A program made the position numbers and the translations under genes. The notes beneath the pieces are model-generated. The model saw only the letters and a program-made list of their open reading frames with translations, searched no databases and was not told the DNA's origin. A DNA stretch of 64,000 nt from Christiangramia aestuarii (lineage in GTDB: Bacteria > Bacteroidota > Bacteroidia > Flavobacteriales > Flavobacteriaceae): contig NZ_VJVW01000005.1 in assembly GCF_009735585.1 (NCBI RefSeq), positions 1 to 64,000 of the forward strand, read 5' to 3'. This document shows, one piece after another, positions 44,097 through 53,115 of the stretch; within the stretch, counting starts at the first letter, position 1, and every line of letters starts with the position of its first letter.

Positions 44097-44684
44097 ATGC
44101 GATCTTCAATTTTTCTAATAATAGGATTACTGGTAATATCTGTTAGTGGTCAGGCTCAGAAGGTTTCACCCGATGTACAGATACAGACCGCCTTATTGGC
44201 CGCTCCAGAAGAACAAAGGGCCGGGGCCATGGTTTATGGCTACGATGAGAAAGGGAAAATCACCGTGCTAAGAGAGGGCAGCAATAATTTGATCTGTATT
44301 GCCGACGATCCTGAATTTGAAGGTATCCAGGTGGCCTGTTATGCAAAAAAACTGGAACCCTTTATGGCCCGCGGAAGAGAACTTAAAGCCCAGGGAAAGT
44401 CTGAAATGGAAAAAAGGGAAATAAGAAAACAGGAAGTGGAATCTGGTAAATTAGAAATGCCTGATACTCCTTCTACCCTCTATGTTTTTTCGGGTTCTGA
44501 AGAAAACTATAACCGCCAAACCGGGGAACTAAAAGAAGGGAAATTCAGGTATGTGGTCTATATTCCCTATGCCACGGCAGAGTCTACCGGCTTACCTTTA
44601 AAACCGGACCATCCGGGAATGCCCTGGCTTATGGATCCTGGTACCCACAGGGCACATATCATGATTAGCCCGGTGAACAATTAG
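44097..44684 (+). CDS. Secreted protein of unknown function
   Basis: The 195-residue product has a signal peptide (MRSSIFLIIGLLVISVSGQAQ). The mature part contains SPDVQIQTALLAAPEEQRAGA, TVLREGSNNLICIADDPEFE, and the end GMPWLMDPGTHRAHIMI. No family recognised. It ends 2 bases before the convergent stop codon of the gluconate-dehydrogenase-like subunit gene. Confidence 0.65.
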   Translation: MRSSIFLIIGLLVISVSGQAQKVSPDVQIQTALLAAPEEQRAGAMVYGYDEKGKITVLREGSNNLICIADDPEFEGIQVACYAKKLEPFMARGRELKAQGKSEMEKREIRKQEVESGKLEMPDTPSTLYVFSGSEENYNRQTGELKEGKFRYVVYIPYATAESTGLPLKPDHPGMPWLMDPGTHRAHIMISPVNN

Positions 44685-44686
44685 AT

Positions 44687-45391
44687 CTAAAGCACGTAAT
44701 TAGACCAGTCCTGGATATCGTTCCTTTCTTCAGGTTTTAAAGATTGGGTTAGAATCTTTTCATCATATTCAAGGCCATGTTTCTTTAGAACATCCTGAGG
44801 TACGCCATCCCAGGCATTAGGGCGGTTCCCCATGTAGCCTAGATAATCTATACCCTGCTTGCTCGTAAAATAACCGGTAGCAGCGAGATTTCTCATCCTG
44901 CTGAAGAAAACGGCTCCTTGTGAAAATTCCGGTTTAACCTCCTCTGGATAGGCTATATCTTCTATGATCGCTAACCTTTGCTCATCACTAAGATCAACGA
45001 ATTTCTTATCATTTCTTTTATAAGATTCGTTCTCCAGCCATCTTAGCCCTCCACGCATAGGGATCTTGTGGCTTGGAATATCCTTGGTTATAAACTCAAT
45101 AAATTCTGGGTAACCCTCGGTCTTCGATACAGGAGGGTAATCCCCCTCTCCGGGAATAATTATATCACTCAAAACTAGAATGGCGGCCATTTCCTCTTCG
45201 GTATAAAAGTCTTTAGACATGAGCTCTTCATCATGCTCCTTTTCTTCGGGAGTACGGCCATAATCAAATTCTTTTTCCCGAATTTCGGTTAATTCTGCAA
45301 CTTCAGAGGCCTCATCCAGTTTGCAGGATAGTAATAGGCTCGAGCCCAGGCCACCTACAAATAAGCTTTTAAGAGAATCTCTTCTATTCAT
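44687..45391 (-). CDS. Gluconate 2-dehydrogenase subunit 3-like protein (Tat lipoprotein)
   Basis: The 234-residue protein has a Tat-type signal (NRRDSLKSLFVGGLG) followed by a lipobox-like LLLSC, so it is exported folded and may be lipidated. The body has YTEEEMAAILVLSDIIIPGE and the helical pattern of gluconate 2-dehydrogenase subunit 3, ending in HGLEYDEKIL. The subunit helps export the catalytic GMC subunit, which lacks a signal of its own and is encoded just upstream (13-base gap). Confidence 0.85.
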   Translation of the reverse strand: MNRRDSLKSLFVGGLGSSLLLSCKLDEASEVAELTEIREKEFDYGRTPEEKEHDEELMSKDFYTEEEMAAILVLSDIIIPGEGDYPPVSKTEGYPEFIEFITKDIPSHKIPMRGGLRWLENESYKRNDKKFVDLSDEQRLAIIEDIAYPEEVKPEFSQGAVFFSRMRNLAATGYFTSKQGIDYLGYMGNRPNAWDGVPQDVLKKHGLEYDEKILTQSLKPEERNDIQDWSNYVL

Positions 45392-45404
45392 TTTCAGTAA
45401 AATT

Positions 45405-47147
45405 TTATATTCTGCCTTTTTTTAATTCATCAGCCAGGTAATCTGAAGCCCTCCAGGCAAGGGCAAGGATCGTCCAGGTAGGGTTTTTATCAGCCTGTGA
45501 AACAAATGCCCCTCCATCCATCACGAAAAGATTTGGAACATCGTGAGCCTGATTGTATTTATTTAAAACCGAACTTTTAGCATCGTTCCCCATCCTGGTG
45601 GTTCCAACCTCATGTATGATTCGTCCCGGGTTTTCCAGACCGTAATTGGAATCTTTTCCCGGTTTTTCACCCAGGGCTACCCCTCCCATGGAATCTATGA
45701 TCTCTTCAAAAGTATCCTGCATATGTGCAGCTTGTTTTACTTCCTCGTCACTCCACTCATAATTGAACTTTAAAACTGGGATTCCATATTTATCGAGGGT
45801 ATTATCATCAATGCTACAGCGGTTATCTCTTCTGGGAATGCTTTCACCTCTCCCAGACATGCCTAAGGTAGAACCATAAAATCTTTTAACATCATCCATA
45901 AAACTCAGGCCGTAACCTCCGGCTTTCTTCTTTTCTCGGTTTCTTCCGGGCACAGATCCATTAAGAGCTTCCATATTAAAACCAAATCCATAGGAAGGCA
46001 TACCCATTCCTCCCCAGTACTCAATGTGGTACCCACGGGTAAATCCAAGATTCTTTTGGTCATTTAACCACCAGGGTGTATAAAGGTGCATTCCTCCTAC
46101 ACCATCTTCATTGTAACGCTTCCTATCCATTAAGGAAGGAAGAAAGGCCATTCTGGATGAACCTGTTGAATCATGTAAATACCGGCCAACCACATCACTT
46201 GAATTAGCCAGCCCGTTGGGATGGACTGAAGATTTGGAATTCAGCAGGATTCGGGCAGAGCTGCAGGCACTGGCTGCCAGGATAACTACCCTGGCCTTGA
46301 TCTTGTAATCCTTCAGATTTGTTTTGTCTATATAATGTACGCCCGTGGCATTACCATTTTTATCTGTGGTCACCTCTCTCACCATGGCATTTACGAACAG
46401 GTCGACATTCCCGGAATCTTTGGCGGGTTTTACCAGGACAGAGGAAGAGGAGAAATCTCCATAGACCGTACAGGATCTCGCACATTGATTACAGTAGAAA
46501 CATGCCTGCCGTTTTTTATTCACTCGTTTAGTTAAAATAGATAGCCTTGAAGGGATCATCGGAATTCCTGCTTTTTCGGCTCCTTTCTTAAAGTACATTT
46601 CATGCAACCTTGGTTTGGGAGGAGGCAGAAAATAGCCGTCTGGCTCATTAGGTATATTTTCTTTTGTACCAAAAACACCTATTAATTTATCTACTTTATC
46701 ATAATAGGGTCTTACATCCTCATAGCCAATGGGCCAGTTATCTCCCTTGCCGTCATAGTCTTTCCTTTTAAAGTCGAGTGGTCCGAACCTAAGGGAGATC
46801 CTTCCCCAGTGATTGGTTCTCCCACCTACCATTCTGGAACGAAACCAGTCAAAATTTGTCCCACTTTCCCTGGTATAGGGTTCTCCGTCTATATTCCAGC
46901 CACCGTAAGCCATATCGAAATCTCCAAAAGGCCTTTGAGTACCTGCTCCCCTTCTAGGCGATTCGTAAGGCCATCTTAACTGAGTACGTTGCTCAGGGTT
47001 AGCCGGATCAAAATCGGGACCCGCCTCCACTAAAGCTATTTTAAAACCTTTTTCGGATAAAATCTTTGCGGCCATTCCACCCCCCGCTCCTGAACCAACT
47101 ATACAGACGTCATATTTTGTTGCTTGTTCTATAATTTGAAAGGACAT
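45405..47147 (-). CDS. GMC family FAD-dependent oxidoreductase (large subunit)
   Basis: The 580-residue enzyme has an N-terminal FAD-binding loop DVCIVGSGAGGGMAA (residues about 13-27), a GMC-type NHWGRISLRFGPLDF, a Cys-rich segment ACFYCNQCARSCTVYG, and the C-terminal GTTRMG and NPTWTILALAWRASDYLADEL. It oxidises an alcohol or sugar in the periplasm, carried out with the Tat-exported subunit encoded next to it. No cytochrome subunit gene is nearby, so electrons may go to another carrier; the substrate is not known. Confidence 0.9.
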   Translation of the reverse strand: MSFQIIEQATKYDVCIVGSGAGGGMAAKILSEKGFKIALVEAGPDFDPANPEQRTQLRWPYESPRRGAGTQRPFGDFDMAYGGWNIDGEPYTRESGTNFDWFRSRMVGGRTNHWGRISLRFGPLDFKRKDYDGKGDNWPIGYEDVRPYYDKVDKLIGVFGTKENIPNEPDGYFLPPPKPRLHEMYFKKGAEKAGIPMIPSRLSILTKRVNKKRQACFYCNQCARSCTVYGDFSSSSVLVKPAKDSGNVDLFVNAMVREVTTDKNGNATGVHYIDKTNLKDYKIKARVVILAASACSSARILLNSKSSVHPNGLANSSDVVGRYLHDSTGSSRMAFLPSLMDRKRYNEDGVGGMHLYTPWWLNDQKNLGFTRGYHIEYWGGMGMPSYGFGFNMEALNGSVPGRNREKKKAGGYGLSFMDDVKRFYGSTLGMSGRGESIPRRDNRCSIDDNTLDKYGIPVLKFNYEWSDEEVKQAAHMQDTFEEIIDSMGGVALGEKPGKDSNYGLENPGRIIHEVGTTRMGNDAKSSVLNKYNQAHDVPNLFVMDGGAFVSQADKNPTWTILALAWRASDYLADELKKGRI

Positions 47148-47510
47148 GGATGAACTATTTAAAGGTTAAACGGGAAGAGTTTTTCACATAGACTTTTTCA
47201 GGGCGAAAATTATTTTTTCTAATATTAAGTAAATAAACTACTGAGCTAACTGATTTAGTAAAGGAAGGGAAATCCTTTAGGTTGAAGAGAATAGAGGTTT
47301 TCGGCATAATTCGACTTTTATTTTCTTATTTCTGAAAATTTTAAACACAAATTAATATTTTTAAGCAATTATTCATATAAAAAAACATAAAAGTTTGCAT
47401 TCTTAATAAATTTTTTAATTAAGAGTATAGAAACTGATTCCGTTCTTATTTCAATTAAAATCGATAAGCTCTTAAAATTGGAGATTTAAAAGAAGTTTGA
47501 ATGAAAATTT
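47148..47510. other. Intergenic stretch without recognised gene
   Basis: 363 AT-rich bases between two minus-strand genes. It must carry the promoter of the GMC operon; no hairpin, repeat or reading frame of note was seen. Confidence 0.4.
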
Positions 47511-47897
47511 TCAAACCTTTTCCACCACCCTTAGTAGCCTTTTGGAAACTTCCATAGCGATGTCGTTCAACTTTTCGTTTTCTACGGCCTGCATGGAAGC
47601 CACAGGATTAACTGCCGCCACCTCCACTTCTCCTTCGCGCGTTTCCTGGACGATGACATTACAGGGTAACATCGTGCCTATTTTATCTTCGGCACTTAAA
47701 GCCTTATAGGCAAATGGCGGATTGCAGGCCCCAAGGATCTGATATCGCCTGAAATCTATATCCAGTTTCTTTTTGAAGGTCTCATCAATATTGATCTCAG
47801 TAAGTACTCCAAAACCTTCTTTTTCCAGTTCCTTCTTCAACTTTTGCACCACTGCCGCGAAATCACCGGGAATTGTTTTATGAAAATAATAGCTCAT
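47511..47897 (-). CDS. DUF302 domain protein
   Basis: The 128-residue protein (ATG at 47897; 14 codons further upstream are open but do not fit the family) has the DUF302 pattern: GDFAAVVQKLKKELEKEGFG, RYQILGACNPPFAYKAL and GTMLPCNVIVQE. The conserved CNP and PCNV cysteines are present. Function of the family is unclear. It is divergent from the Hsp20 gene across about 190 bases. Confidence 0.88.
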   Translation of the reverse strand: MSYYFHKTIPGDFAAVVQKLKKELEKEGFGVLTEINIDETFKKKLDIDFRRYQILGACNPPFAYKALSAEDKIGTMLPCNVIVQETREGEVEVAAVNPVASMQAVENEKLNDIAMEVSKRLLRVVEKV

Positions 47898-48084
47898 AGC
47901 TTTAATTTTTAACGCCTCGTCTTGGGAAATTAGGGACAATAAAAATTCGCCCTCTACCCCGGAAAAACACCCTACAAAATACTCACTACAAATGATTTAA
48001 AACCTGATTTTGATCATGTTTTTTAAGCTTTTTATGAGTTAATTTCAAGGACAAATTTGAGTATAACCTTAAAATTTTAAAGTC

Positions 48085-48531
48085 ATGTCACTATTAGTTA
48101 AATCTCCAAAACAAAGATTTCCATGGATGGATGGCGGTCTTACTAAATCATTCGGCTTGGATGATCTTTTTGATGATGAATTCTTTACTTCCAAAGCGAA
48201 ATTACCGGCGATGAACGTTAAAGAACATGAAGACGATTTTGAGATCGAATTCGCTGTTCCCGGTTTCTCTAAGGAAGACTTTGAAGTGAGCATCGAGGAC
48301 GATATACTATATGTTTCTGCTGAGAAAAGCATGGAAGATATGGAAGATGAGGATGATTACACCAGGAGGGAATTCAGCTATTCCAGCTTTAACCGAACCC
48401 TGCAATTACCAAAAAGTGTAGACATCTCTAAAGATGTACAGGCCAAGTATAAAAATGGGGTATTAAAATTGAAGCTTATGAAAGATGAAAAAGCTTTGAA
48501 ATCCCAAAGGAAGCAAATAGATATTTCCTGA
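48085..48531 (+). CDS. Hsp20/alpha-crystallin family small heat shock protein
   Basis: The 148-residue chaperone has an alpha-crystallin domain at about 43-146: EDDFEIEFAVPGFSKEDFEV, LYVSAEK, RREFSYSSFNRTLQLP and KNGVLKLKL. It holds unfolding proteins in solution under heat or other stress. A strong terminator follows. Confidence 0.92.
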   Translation: MSLLVKSPKQRFPWMDGGLTKSFGLDDLFDDEFFTSKAKLPAMNVKEHEDDFEIEFAVPGFSKEDFEVSIEDDILYVSAEKSMEDMEDEDDYTRREFSYSSFNRTLQLPKSVDISKDVQAKYKNGVLKLKLMKDEKALKSQRKQIDIS

Positions 48532-48561
48532 TTTTGGCCTATATTCCACCTAACCAATAGT

Positions 48562-48589
48562 AAAAGCCGGAACCGATCTTCCGGCTTTT
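48562..48589 (+). terminator. Rho-independent terminator after hsp20
   Basis: Perfect 11-bp stem AAAAGCCGGAA / TTCCGGCTTTT, 6-base loop, followed by ATTTTTTC; 30 bases after the stop codon. Confidence 0.88.
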
Positions 48590-48756
48590 ATTTTTTCGGG
48601 TGTTCCTTCAATTCATCAAAGATACCAAGGGCTTAGCTATTAGTCTGCACTTTTAATTAAATACTGGTATATATGACTTTCATCATGGATTTTAGATATG
48701 TATCTGTCTAACTTTAAGTAAGCATAAAGGATTAGTATTTCTAAAATTTTTCAATC

Positions 48757-49497
48757 ATGACCAGCAAGAAAAATCCCGGAGCAGATCTGAACAGATACAA
48801 AATGATCTTCTTCCAGATAGGTTTGATTATCACTTTGGGCATAACATATACTGGTATTGAATGGTCCTTTAAACCTGCTAAGGATTATGCAGATCAAACA
48901 GTACAGATAAATATGGAAATGACTGAAGATATCCCTATCACCGAAATTAAAATGAATTTACCACCTCCTCCACCCCCACCAGCAGTTCCGGAAGTAATAG
49001 AATTGGTTGAGGACGATCTGGAGATCGAGGAGGATGAGATTCAGTCTACAGAAACCAGCATCAATGAAAAAATGGAAAAAGTGGTTGAAGTAGCTGAAGT
49101 TATCGAACAGGAAATTGAAGAGACCATCGAGGATGTTCCCTTCGTACTTATTGAAAGGGTGCCCATTTACCCCGGTTGCGAAAACCAGAATGATAATGCA
49201 TCCAGAAAGAGATGTATGTCAGACAGGATACAGGATTTCGTTAAAAAAGAGTTCAATAATAACCTGGGTGCAGAGCTTGGTCTGGAAGGAATTCACAGGA
49301 TCGTGGTAGTTTTCAGGATAGACCCTAACGGCTATATTTCAGATATAAAGGCCCGTGCTCCGCACAAGGATTTTGAGGCAGAAGCCATTAGAGTGGTGAG
49401 ATCCCTTCCGCAAATGACGCCGGGTTATCAACGCAACAGGCCTGTAGGTGTGATCTATACCTTACCAATAGTTTTCGAGGTACGTCCTCATGCTTGA
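48757..49497 (+). CDS. TonB family energy transducer
   Basis: The 246-residue protein has one membrane helix (about 17-34), a proline run (P69-P75) and acidic linker (LVEDDLEIEEDEI), and a C-terminal TonB domain from about residue 145 with CMSDRIQDFVKKEF, GIHRIVVVFRIDPNGYISDI and a closing strand GVIYTLPIVFEV. It would pass energy from the inner membrane to outer-membrane receptors such as the one at 13949-16117. No exbB/exbD genes are adjacent. Confidence 0.9.
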   Translation: MTSKKNPGADLNRYKMIFFQIGLIITLGITYTGIEWSFKPAKDYADQTVQINMEMTEDIPITEIKMNLPPPPPPPAVPEVIELVEDDLEIEEDEIQSTETSINEKMEKVVEVAEVIEQEIEETIEDVPFVLIERVPIYPGCENQNDNASRKRCMSDRIQDFVKKEFNNNLGAELGLEGIHRIVVVFRIDPNGYISDIKARAPHKDFEAEAIRVVRSLPQMTPGYQRNRPVGVIYTLPIVFEVRPHA

Positions 49498-49522
49498 CCC
49501 CACAATTATTTAAGTAAAAATT

Positions 49523-49548
49523 CCTGGTCAATTTTTCGATTGGCCAGG
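49523..49548. terminator. Terminator between convergent genes
   Basis: A 10-bp stem CCTGGTCAAT / ATTGGCCAGG (one G-T pair) with a 6-base loop, followed by TTTTATTT; 26 bases after the tonB stop codon and just beyond the stop of the GDSL gene on the other strand. Confidence 0.78.
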
Positions 49549-49550
49549 TT

Positions 49551-50258
49551 TTATTTATCCAGGACTTTCGAAATTGCCTTCAGGGCCAAAGGCTCCATCA
49601 CCTGATAACCCAGTGTGGTTGGATGCACTCCATCTTCGGCATATTTTTTCGGCAGGCCTTTCCTGGAGTCAGCCATTACGGAATAGAAATCCTGATAGAT
49701 ATATTCATTGGCTTCAGTGTGATCTTTTATCCACTTGTTCAAAGCCGCGATCTTTTTTACAGGATCGATGCCGGGATTCCAGGGATATTCGTGGACGGGT
49801 AAAACAGAGGCCAGGATCACCCTGATCCTGTTCTGTTCAGCTAGCTGGGCCATAGCCGTAATATTATCTGTGATCATTTTTTCAGAAGAATATCCAGTAT
49901 TTCCAGCAATATCATTGGTTCCGGCAAGGATCACCACCGCCTGGGGTTTCAGGTCTATTACATCTGCTATAAATCTAAGTAACATTTGAGGTGTGGTTTG
50001 CCCGCCGATCCCCCGTCCCAGGAAATCATGCTTGCTGAAAAACTCCGATCGTAAGCTACTCCAGCCCTCGGTAATGGAATTTCCCATGAAAATGACTCCT
50101 GGAAAATCGCCTTTTGCGATGATCTTCTCGTTGGCCTTGCGGTACTTTTTTAGGTTCGCCCAGTCCTGTTCCATAAGCTGTTGGTATTTTTCATCCTGTG
50201 CATGCGCATACCCCAAATAAAGAAAAAACGCGAACAGAGTAAAAAGTCTTTCGTACAT
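49551..50258 (-). CDS. Secreted GDSL/SGNH hydrolase
   Basis: The 235-residue product has a signal peptide (LFAFFLYLGYAHAQ). SGNH blocks: IFMGNSITEGW with S61, GRGIGGQTT, LAGTNDIAGN with N115 and DGVHPTTLGY with D209 and H212. It hydrolyses esters, probably acetylated or acylated glycans. Monocistronic. Confidence 0.92.
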   Translation of the reverse strand: MYERLFTLFAFFLYLGYAHAQDEKYQQLMEQDWANLKKYRKANEKIIAKGDFPGVIFMGNSITEGWSSLRSEFFSKHDFLGRGIGGQTTPQMLLRFIADVIDLKPQAVVILAGTNDIAGNTGYSSEKMITDNITAMAQLAEQNRIRVILASVLPVHEYPWNPGIDPVKKIAALNKWIKDHTEANEYIYQDFYSVMADSRKGLPKKYAEDGVHPTTLGYQVMEPLALKAISKVLDK

Positions 50259-50379
50259 TTTGCTTCCAGAATTACCTTTAATCCGCGAAAATCAAGTATA
50301 AGCACCTCAACCTTTGTTAATTAATTAATAAAAGCTTGTGGCTAATCCTGTCCTGAAACCTGTCTTTAAAAAAAATCTG

Positions 50380-50388
50380 TAACTTTAG
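50380..50388 (+). promoter_or_regulatory. Putative -7 box of the RND efflux operon
   Basis: TAACTTTAG resembles TAnnTTTG. It lies about 112 bases before the first ATG; no clear -33 box. Confidence 0.35.
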
Positions 50389-50500
50389 AATTAAGCCTTT
50401 TGCGCATGGTATAAGCTACTTTGAATTAAGTGCTTATCCAGGGATTCCCAGGAATTATTGAATTTAAAACAACCAGACCATACTGAATTCTATATCAAAT

Positions 50501-51913
50501 ATGCCAATTCCTTTTCTTCGGAGTTTTACGAAGATTGCCTTTTTGGCCATGCTTATGATAATTATTTCCTGCGCTCCAAAAATGCAGGAGGTTGAGGCGC
50601 CTATTCAAGATCCAAAAAGTTTTGCTGCTGAAGGAAGTGTAGGAATCCAAGAAAAATGGTGGACCTCGTTCGAGGACCCGATATTGAACCGACTTATAGA
50701 CACGGCACTAACTTCAAATCTTGAGCTGGCAGGTTCCTGGGAGCAATTCCAGGCATCTATCGCCAGCGTTAAGAGTCAGCGTTCTTTTTTATTTCCCGAT
50801 ATCCAGGCTGAAGCCAGAACAGGGATAAGTCGTCCTGAACCTGATTTCGCCGGTGGTGAAAATTCGAGAGTAGGAGTTTCGGCAGCCTACGAAATAGATC
50901 TTTGGGGAAGAATACGTTCTGGTATCGAAGCCGAAGAATTCCGGGCCCAGGCCAATTATTTCGATTACCAGGCAGCCGCAATGACAATTTCCGCAGAAAC
51001 GGCTATTAACTGGTATCGGCTTGTTTCTGCCCAAAAGGAACTGGCTCTTATTGAAGAACAGGTTCAAACCAATGAGAATATTTTAAAACTGATAAGGGCG
51101 CGGTACGCCAGCGGACAGATCAGGGCTGTAGATATTCTAAGACAGGAAAACCTGCTGGAATCTACCCGAAATCAACAGATCACTTTTGAAACACAGGTTC
51201 AGCTAATTGAGAATCAGCTGGCAGTTTTATTAGGAACTCCGCCCCAAAATCTTGCTGAAATACCTGTCGCAGGATTCCCGGAACTTCCGAAATTGCCTGA
51301 AACCGGCCTGCCACTTGAGTTGACGAGGCGGAGACCAGATCTTAAAAGAGCCTATAGCCTGGTCCTGGCTGCAGACCGGGATATGGCTGTCGCTATCAGG
51401 AATAAATACCCAAGTATTTCTCTTGACCTTAGCGCACAGGCACGTTCCAACGATTTCAATGCTTTATTTAAAGATTGGGCCTATACCCTGGCGGGGAATA
51501 TTGTGGCTCCCCTAATTTATGGCGGCAGACTTAATGCCGAAGTAGATCGAACGGAGGCTCTAAAAAATCAACGATTATATGAATACGGGCAAACCGTGTT
51601 AATTGCTTTCAGGGAGGTTGAAGACGCAATCATAAGAGAACTGAAGCAAAAAGAAAGAATTACCAACCTGGAAAAACAACTGGACCTTTCTGCCAAAACG
51701 AACAAACAACTAAAACTGTCTTTTCTAAACGGTTTAACCGATTATCTGGATGTACTCCTAGCCTTGGGACAGGAACAGCAATTACAAAGGGACCTCATCA
51801 ATGCCGAACAACAATTGCTAGAAATAAGAATCGGTCTTTACCGCGCCCTCGCTGGAAGTTTTGAAACAGAAAGGGAAGTTGAAATGGAAGAAGTAAAATA
51901 CCTGGAAGAATAA
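50501..51913 (+). CDS. RND efflux outer-membrane lipoprotein (OprM/NodT type)
   Basis: The 470-residue lipoprotein (lipobox MIIISC) is an outer-membrane factor: WWTSFEDPILNRLIDTALTS, NLELAGSWEQFQASIASVKS, AAYEIDLWGRIRSGIEAE, then long helices and a repeat of the pattern (LELTRRRPDLKRAYSLVLAADR). It forms the exit duct of the tripartite pump encoded with the next two genes, which start one and four bases after the preceding stop codons. Confidence 0.93.
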   Translation: MPIPFLRSFTKIAFLAMLMIIISCAPKMQEVEAPIQDPKSFAAEGSVGIQEKWWTSFEDPILNRLIDTALTSNLELAGSWEQFQASIASVKSQRSFLFPDIQAEARTGISRPEPDFAGGENSRVGVSAAYEIDLWGRIRSGIEAEEFRAQANYFDYQAAAMTISAETAINWYRLVSAQKELALIEEQVQTNENILKLIRARYASGQIRAVDILRQENLLESTRNQQITFETQVQLIENQLAVLLGTPPQNLAEIPVAGFPELPKLPETGLPLELTRRRPDLKRAYSLVLAADRDMAVAIRNKYPSISLDLSAQARSNDFNALFKDWAYTLAGNIVAPLIYGGRLNAEVDRTEALKNQRLYEYGQTVLIAFREVEDAIIRELKQKERITNLEKQLDLSAKTNKQLKLSFLNGLTDYLDVLLALGQEQQLQRDLINAEQQLLEIRIGLYRALAGSFETEREVEMEEVKYLEE

Positions 51914-51914
51914 T

Positions 51915-53111
51915 ATGAGTAAAAAAAGAATATTGATCATTTGCGGAGTCATATTGCTGATAGCGGTAGTGATCACGGCATTTATCTTTCTCACCGAACC
52001 TACGGCACAAAGTGAAGGAGCGACCAAGCAAATGGCTATGCTCGTTAAAGTAGAACCTGCAGAAAAAGGTGATTTTAACCCGATCATTGTTGCAACGGGA
52101 ACGGTAAGACCGGTAGAAGATGTCATGCTGAGCCCCTTGGTAGGCGGGCAGGTAATACGGCGCGATGACTCTTTCACTCCCGGCGGTTTTGTAAAAAAAG
52201 GAGAAGTGCTGCTGCAGATAGACCCTTCAGACTACCGGAATACCCTGGAATTAAGAAAAAGCGAGCTTCAGCAGGCCGAAACCGATCTGGATGTGGAAAT
52301 GGGACGACAGGAAGTGGCAGAACAGGACTTGGAGCTCTTAGGTATAGACTCGCTTTCAAAAAGTCAAAAGTCACTGGTACTAAGAAAACCTCAGCTTAAT
52401 TCTGTAGAAGCAAATCTAAAATCGGCCAGGGCATCAGTGCAGCAGGCGCAATTGAATCTTTCCAGGACCACAATCAAAGCTCCATTCGATGCGCATATCC
52501 TTAGCCAGAACGTGACCATAGGCTCGCAAGTTAGCCCGGGAGATGATCTTGGCCGGCTGGTAGGCACAGATTTTTACTGGATCGATCTTACGGTTCCGGT
52601 AAATAAGATCAAATGGCTGCATTTTCCCAGTTCCGATTCAGAAAAGGGATCACCAGTGAAGATCATGAGCACTTCAGCCTGGAATAAAGATGAATTCCGT
52701 GAAGGTTATTTATATAAACAGGTTGGTGCGCTGGATGATCAAACAAGGCTGGCCAGGGTGTTGGTTAGAGTTCCAGATCCTCTGGGTAGGAATTCAGAAA
52801 AAGATAAACCTGAACTTATGATAGGTTCCTTTGTTGAAGCTCATATGCAGGCAGAAGAAATTAAGGGTTTCGTAAGGCTCAACCGTGACCTAATTAGAAG
52901 TAACAATACGGTTTGGGTTATGCAGGATGGAGAATTACAGATCAGAGAAGTAGAGATCCTGCTTACCGATTCTAAATATGCTTATATCAGCAGCGGGCTT
53001 GAAGATGGAGATTCAATAGTGGTTACAAATCTTAGTACGGTCTCGAACGGTATTAAGCTAAGAACTGCAAAGGATAGCACTTCAGGTGAAAATAATGAAA
53101 TGATGAATTAG
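51915..53111 (+). CDS. RND efflux periplasmic adaptor (membrane fusion protein)
   Basis: The 398-residue protein has an N-terminal membrane anchor ([19 protein letters not shown]), the lipoyl/hairpin region with [17 protein letters not shown] and [20 protein letters not shown], and a beta-barrel and membrane-proximal end. It links pump and outer-membrane factor. It begins one base after the stop codon of the outer-membrane factor gene. Confidence 0.93.
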   Translation: MSKKRILIICGVILLIAVVITAFIFLTEPTAQSEGATKQMAMLVKVEPAEKGDFNPIIVATGTVRPVEDVMLSPLVGGQVIRRDDSFTPGGFVKKGEVLLQIDPSDYRNTLELRKSELQQAETDLDVEMGRQEVAEQDLELLGIDSLSKSQKSLVLRKPQLNSVEANLKSARASVQQAQLNLSRTTIKAPFDAHILSQNVTIGSQVSPGDDLGRLVGTDFYWIDLTVPVNKIKWLHFPSSDSEKGSPVKIMSTSAWNKDEFREGYLYKQVGALDDQTRLARVLVRVPDPLGRNSEKDKPELMIGSFVEAHMQAEEIKGFVRLNRDLIRSNNTVWVMQDGELQIREVEILLTDSKYAYISSGLEDGDSIVVTNLSTVSNGIKLRTAKDSTSGENNEMMN

Positions 53112-53115
53112 GTTT

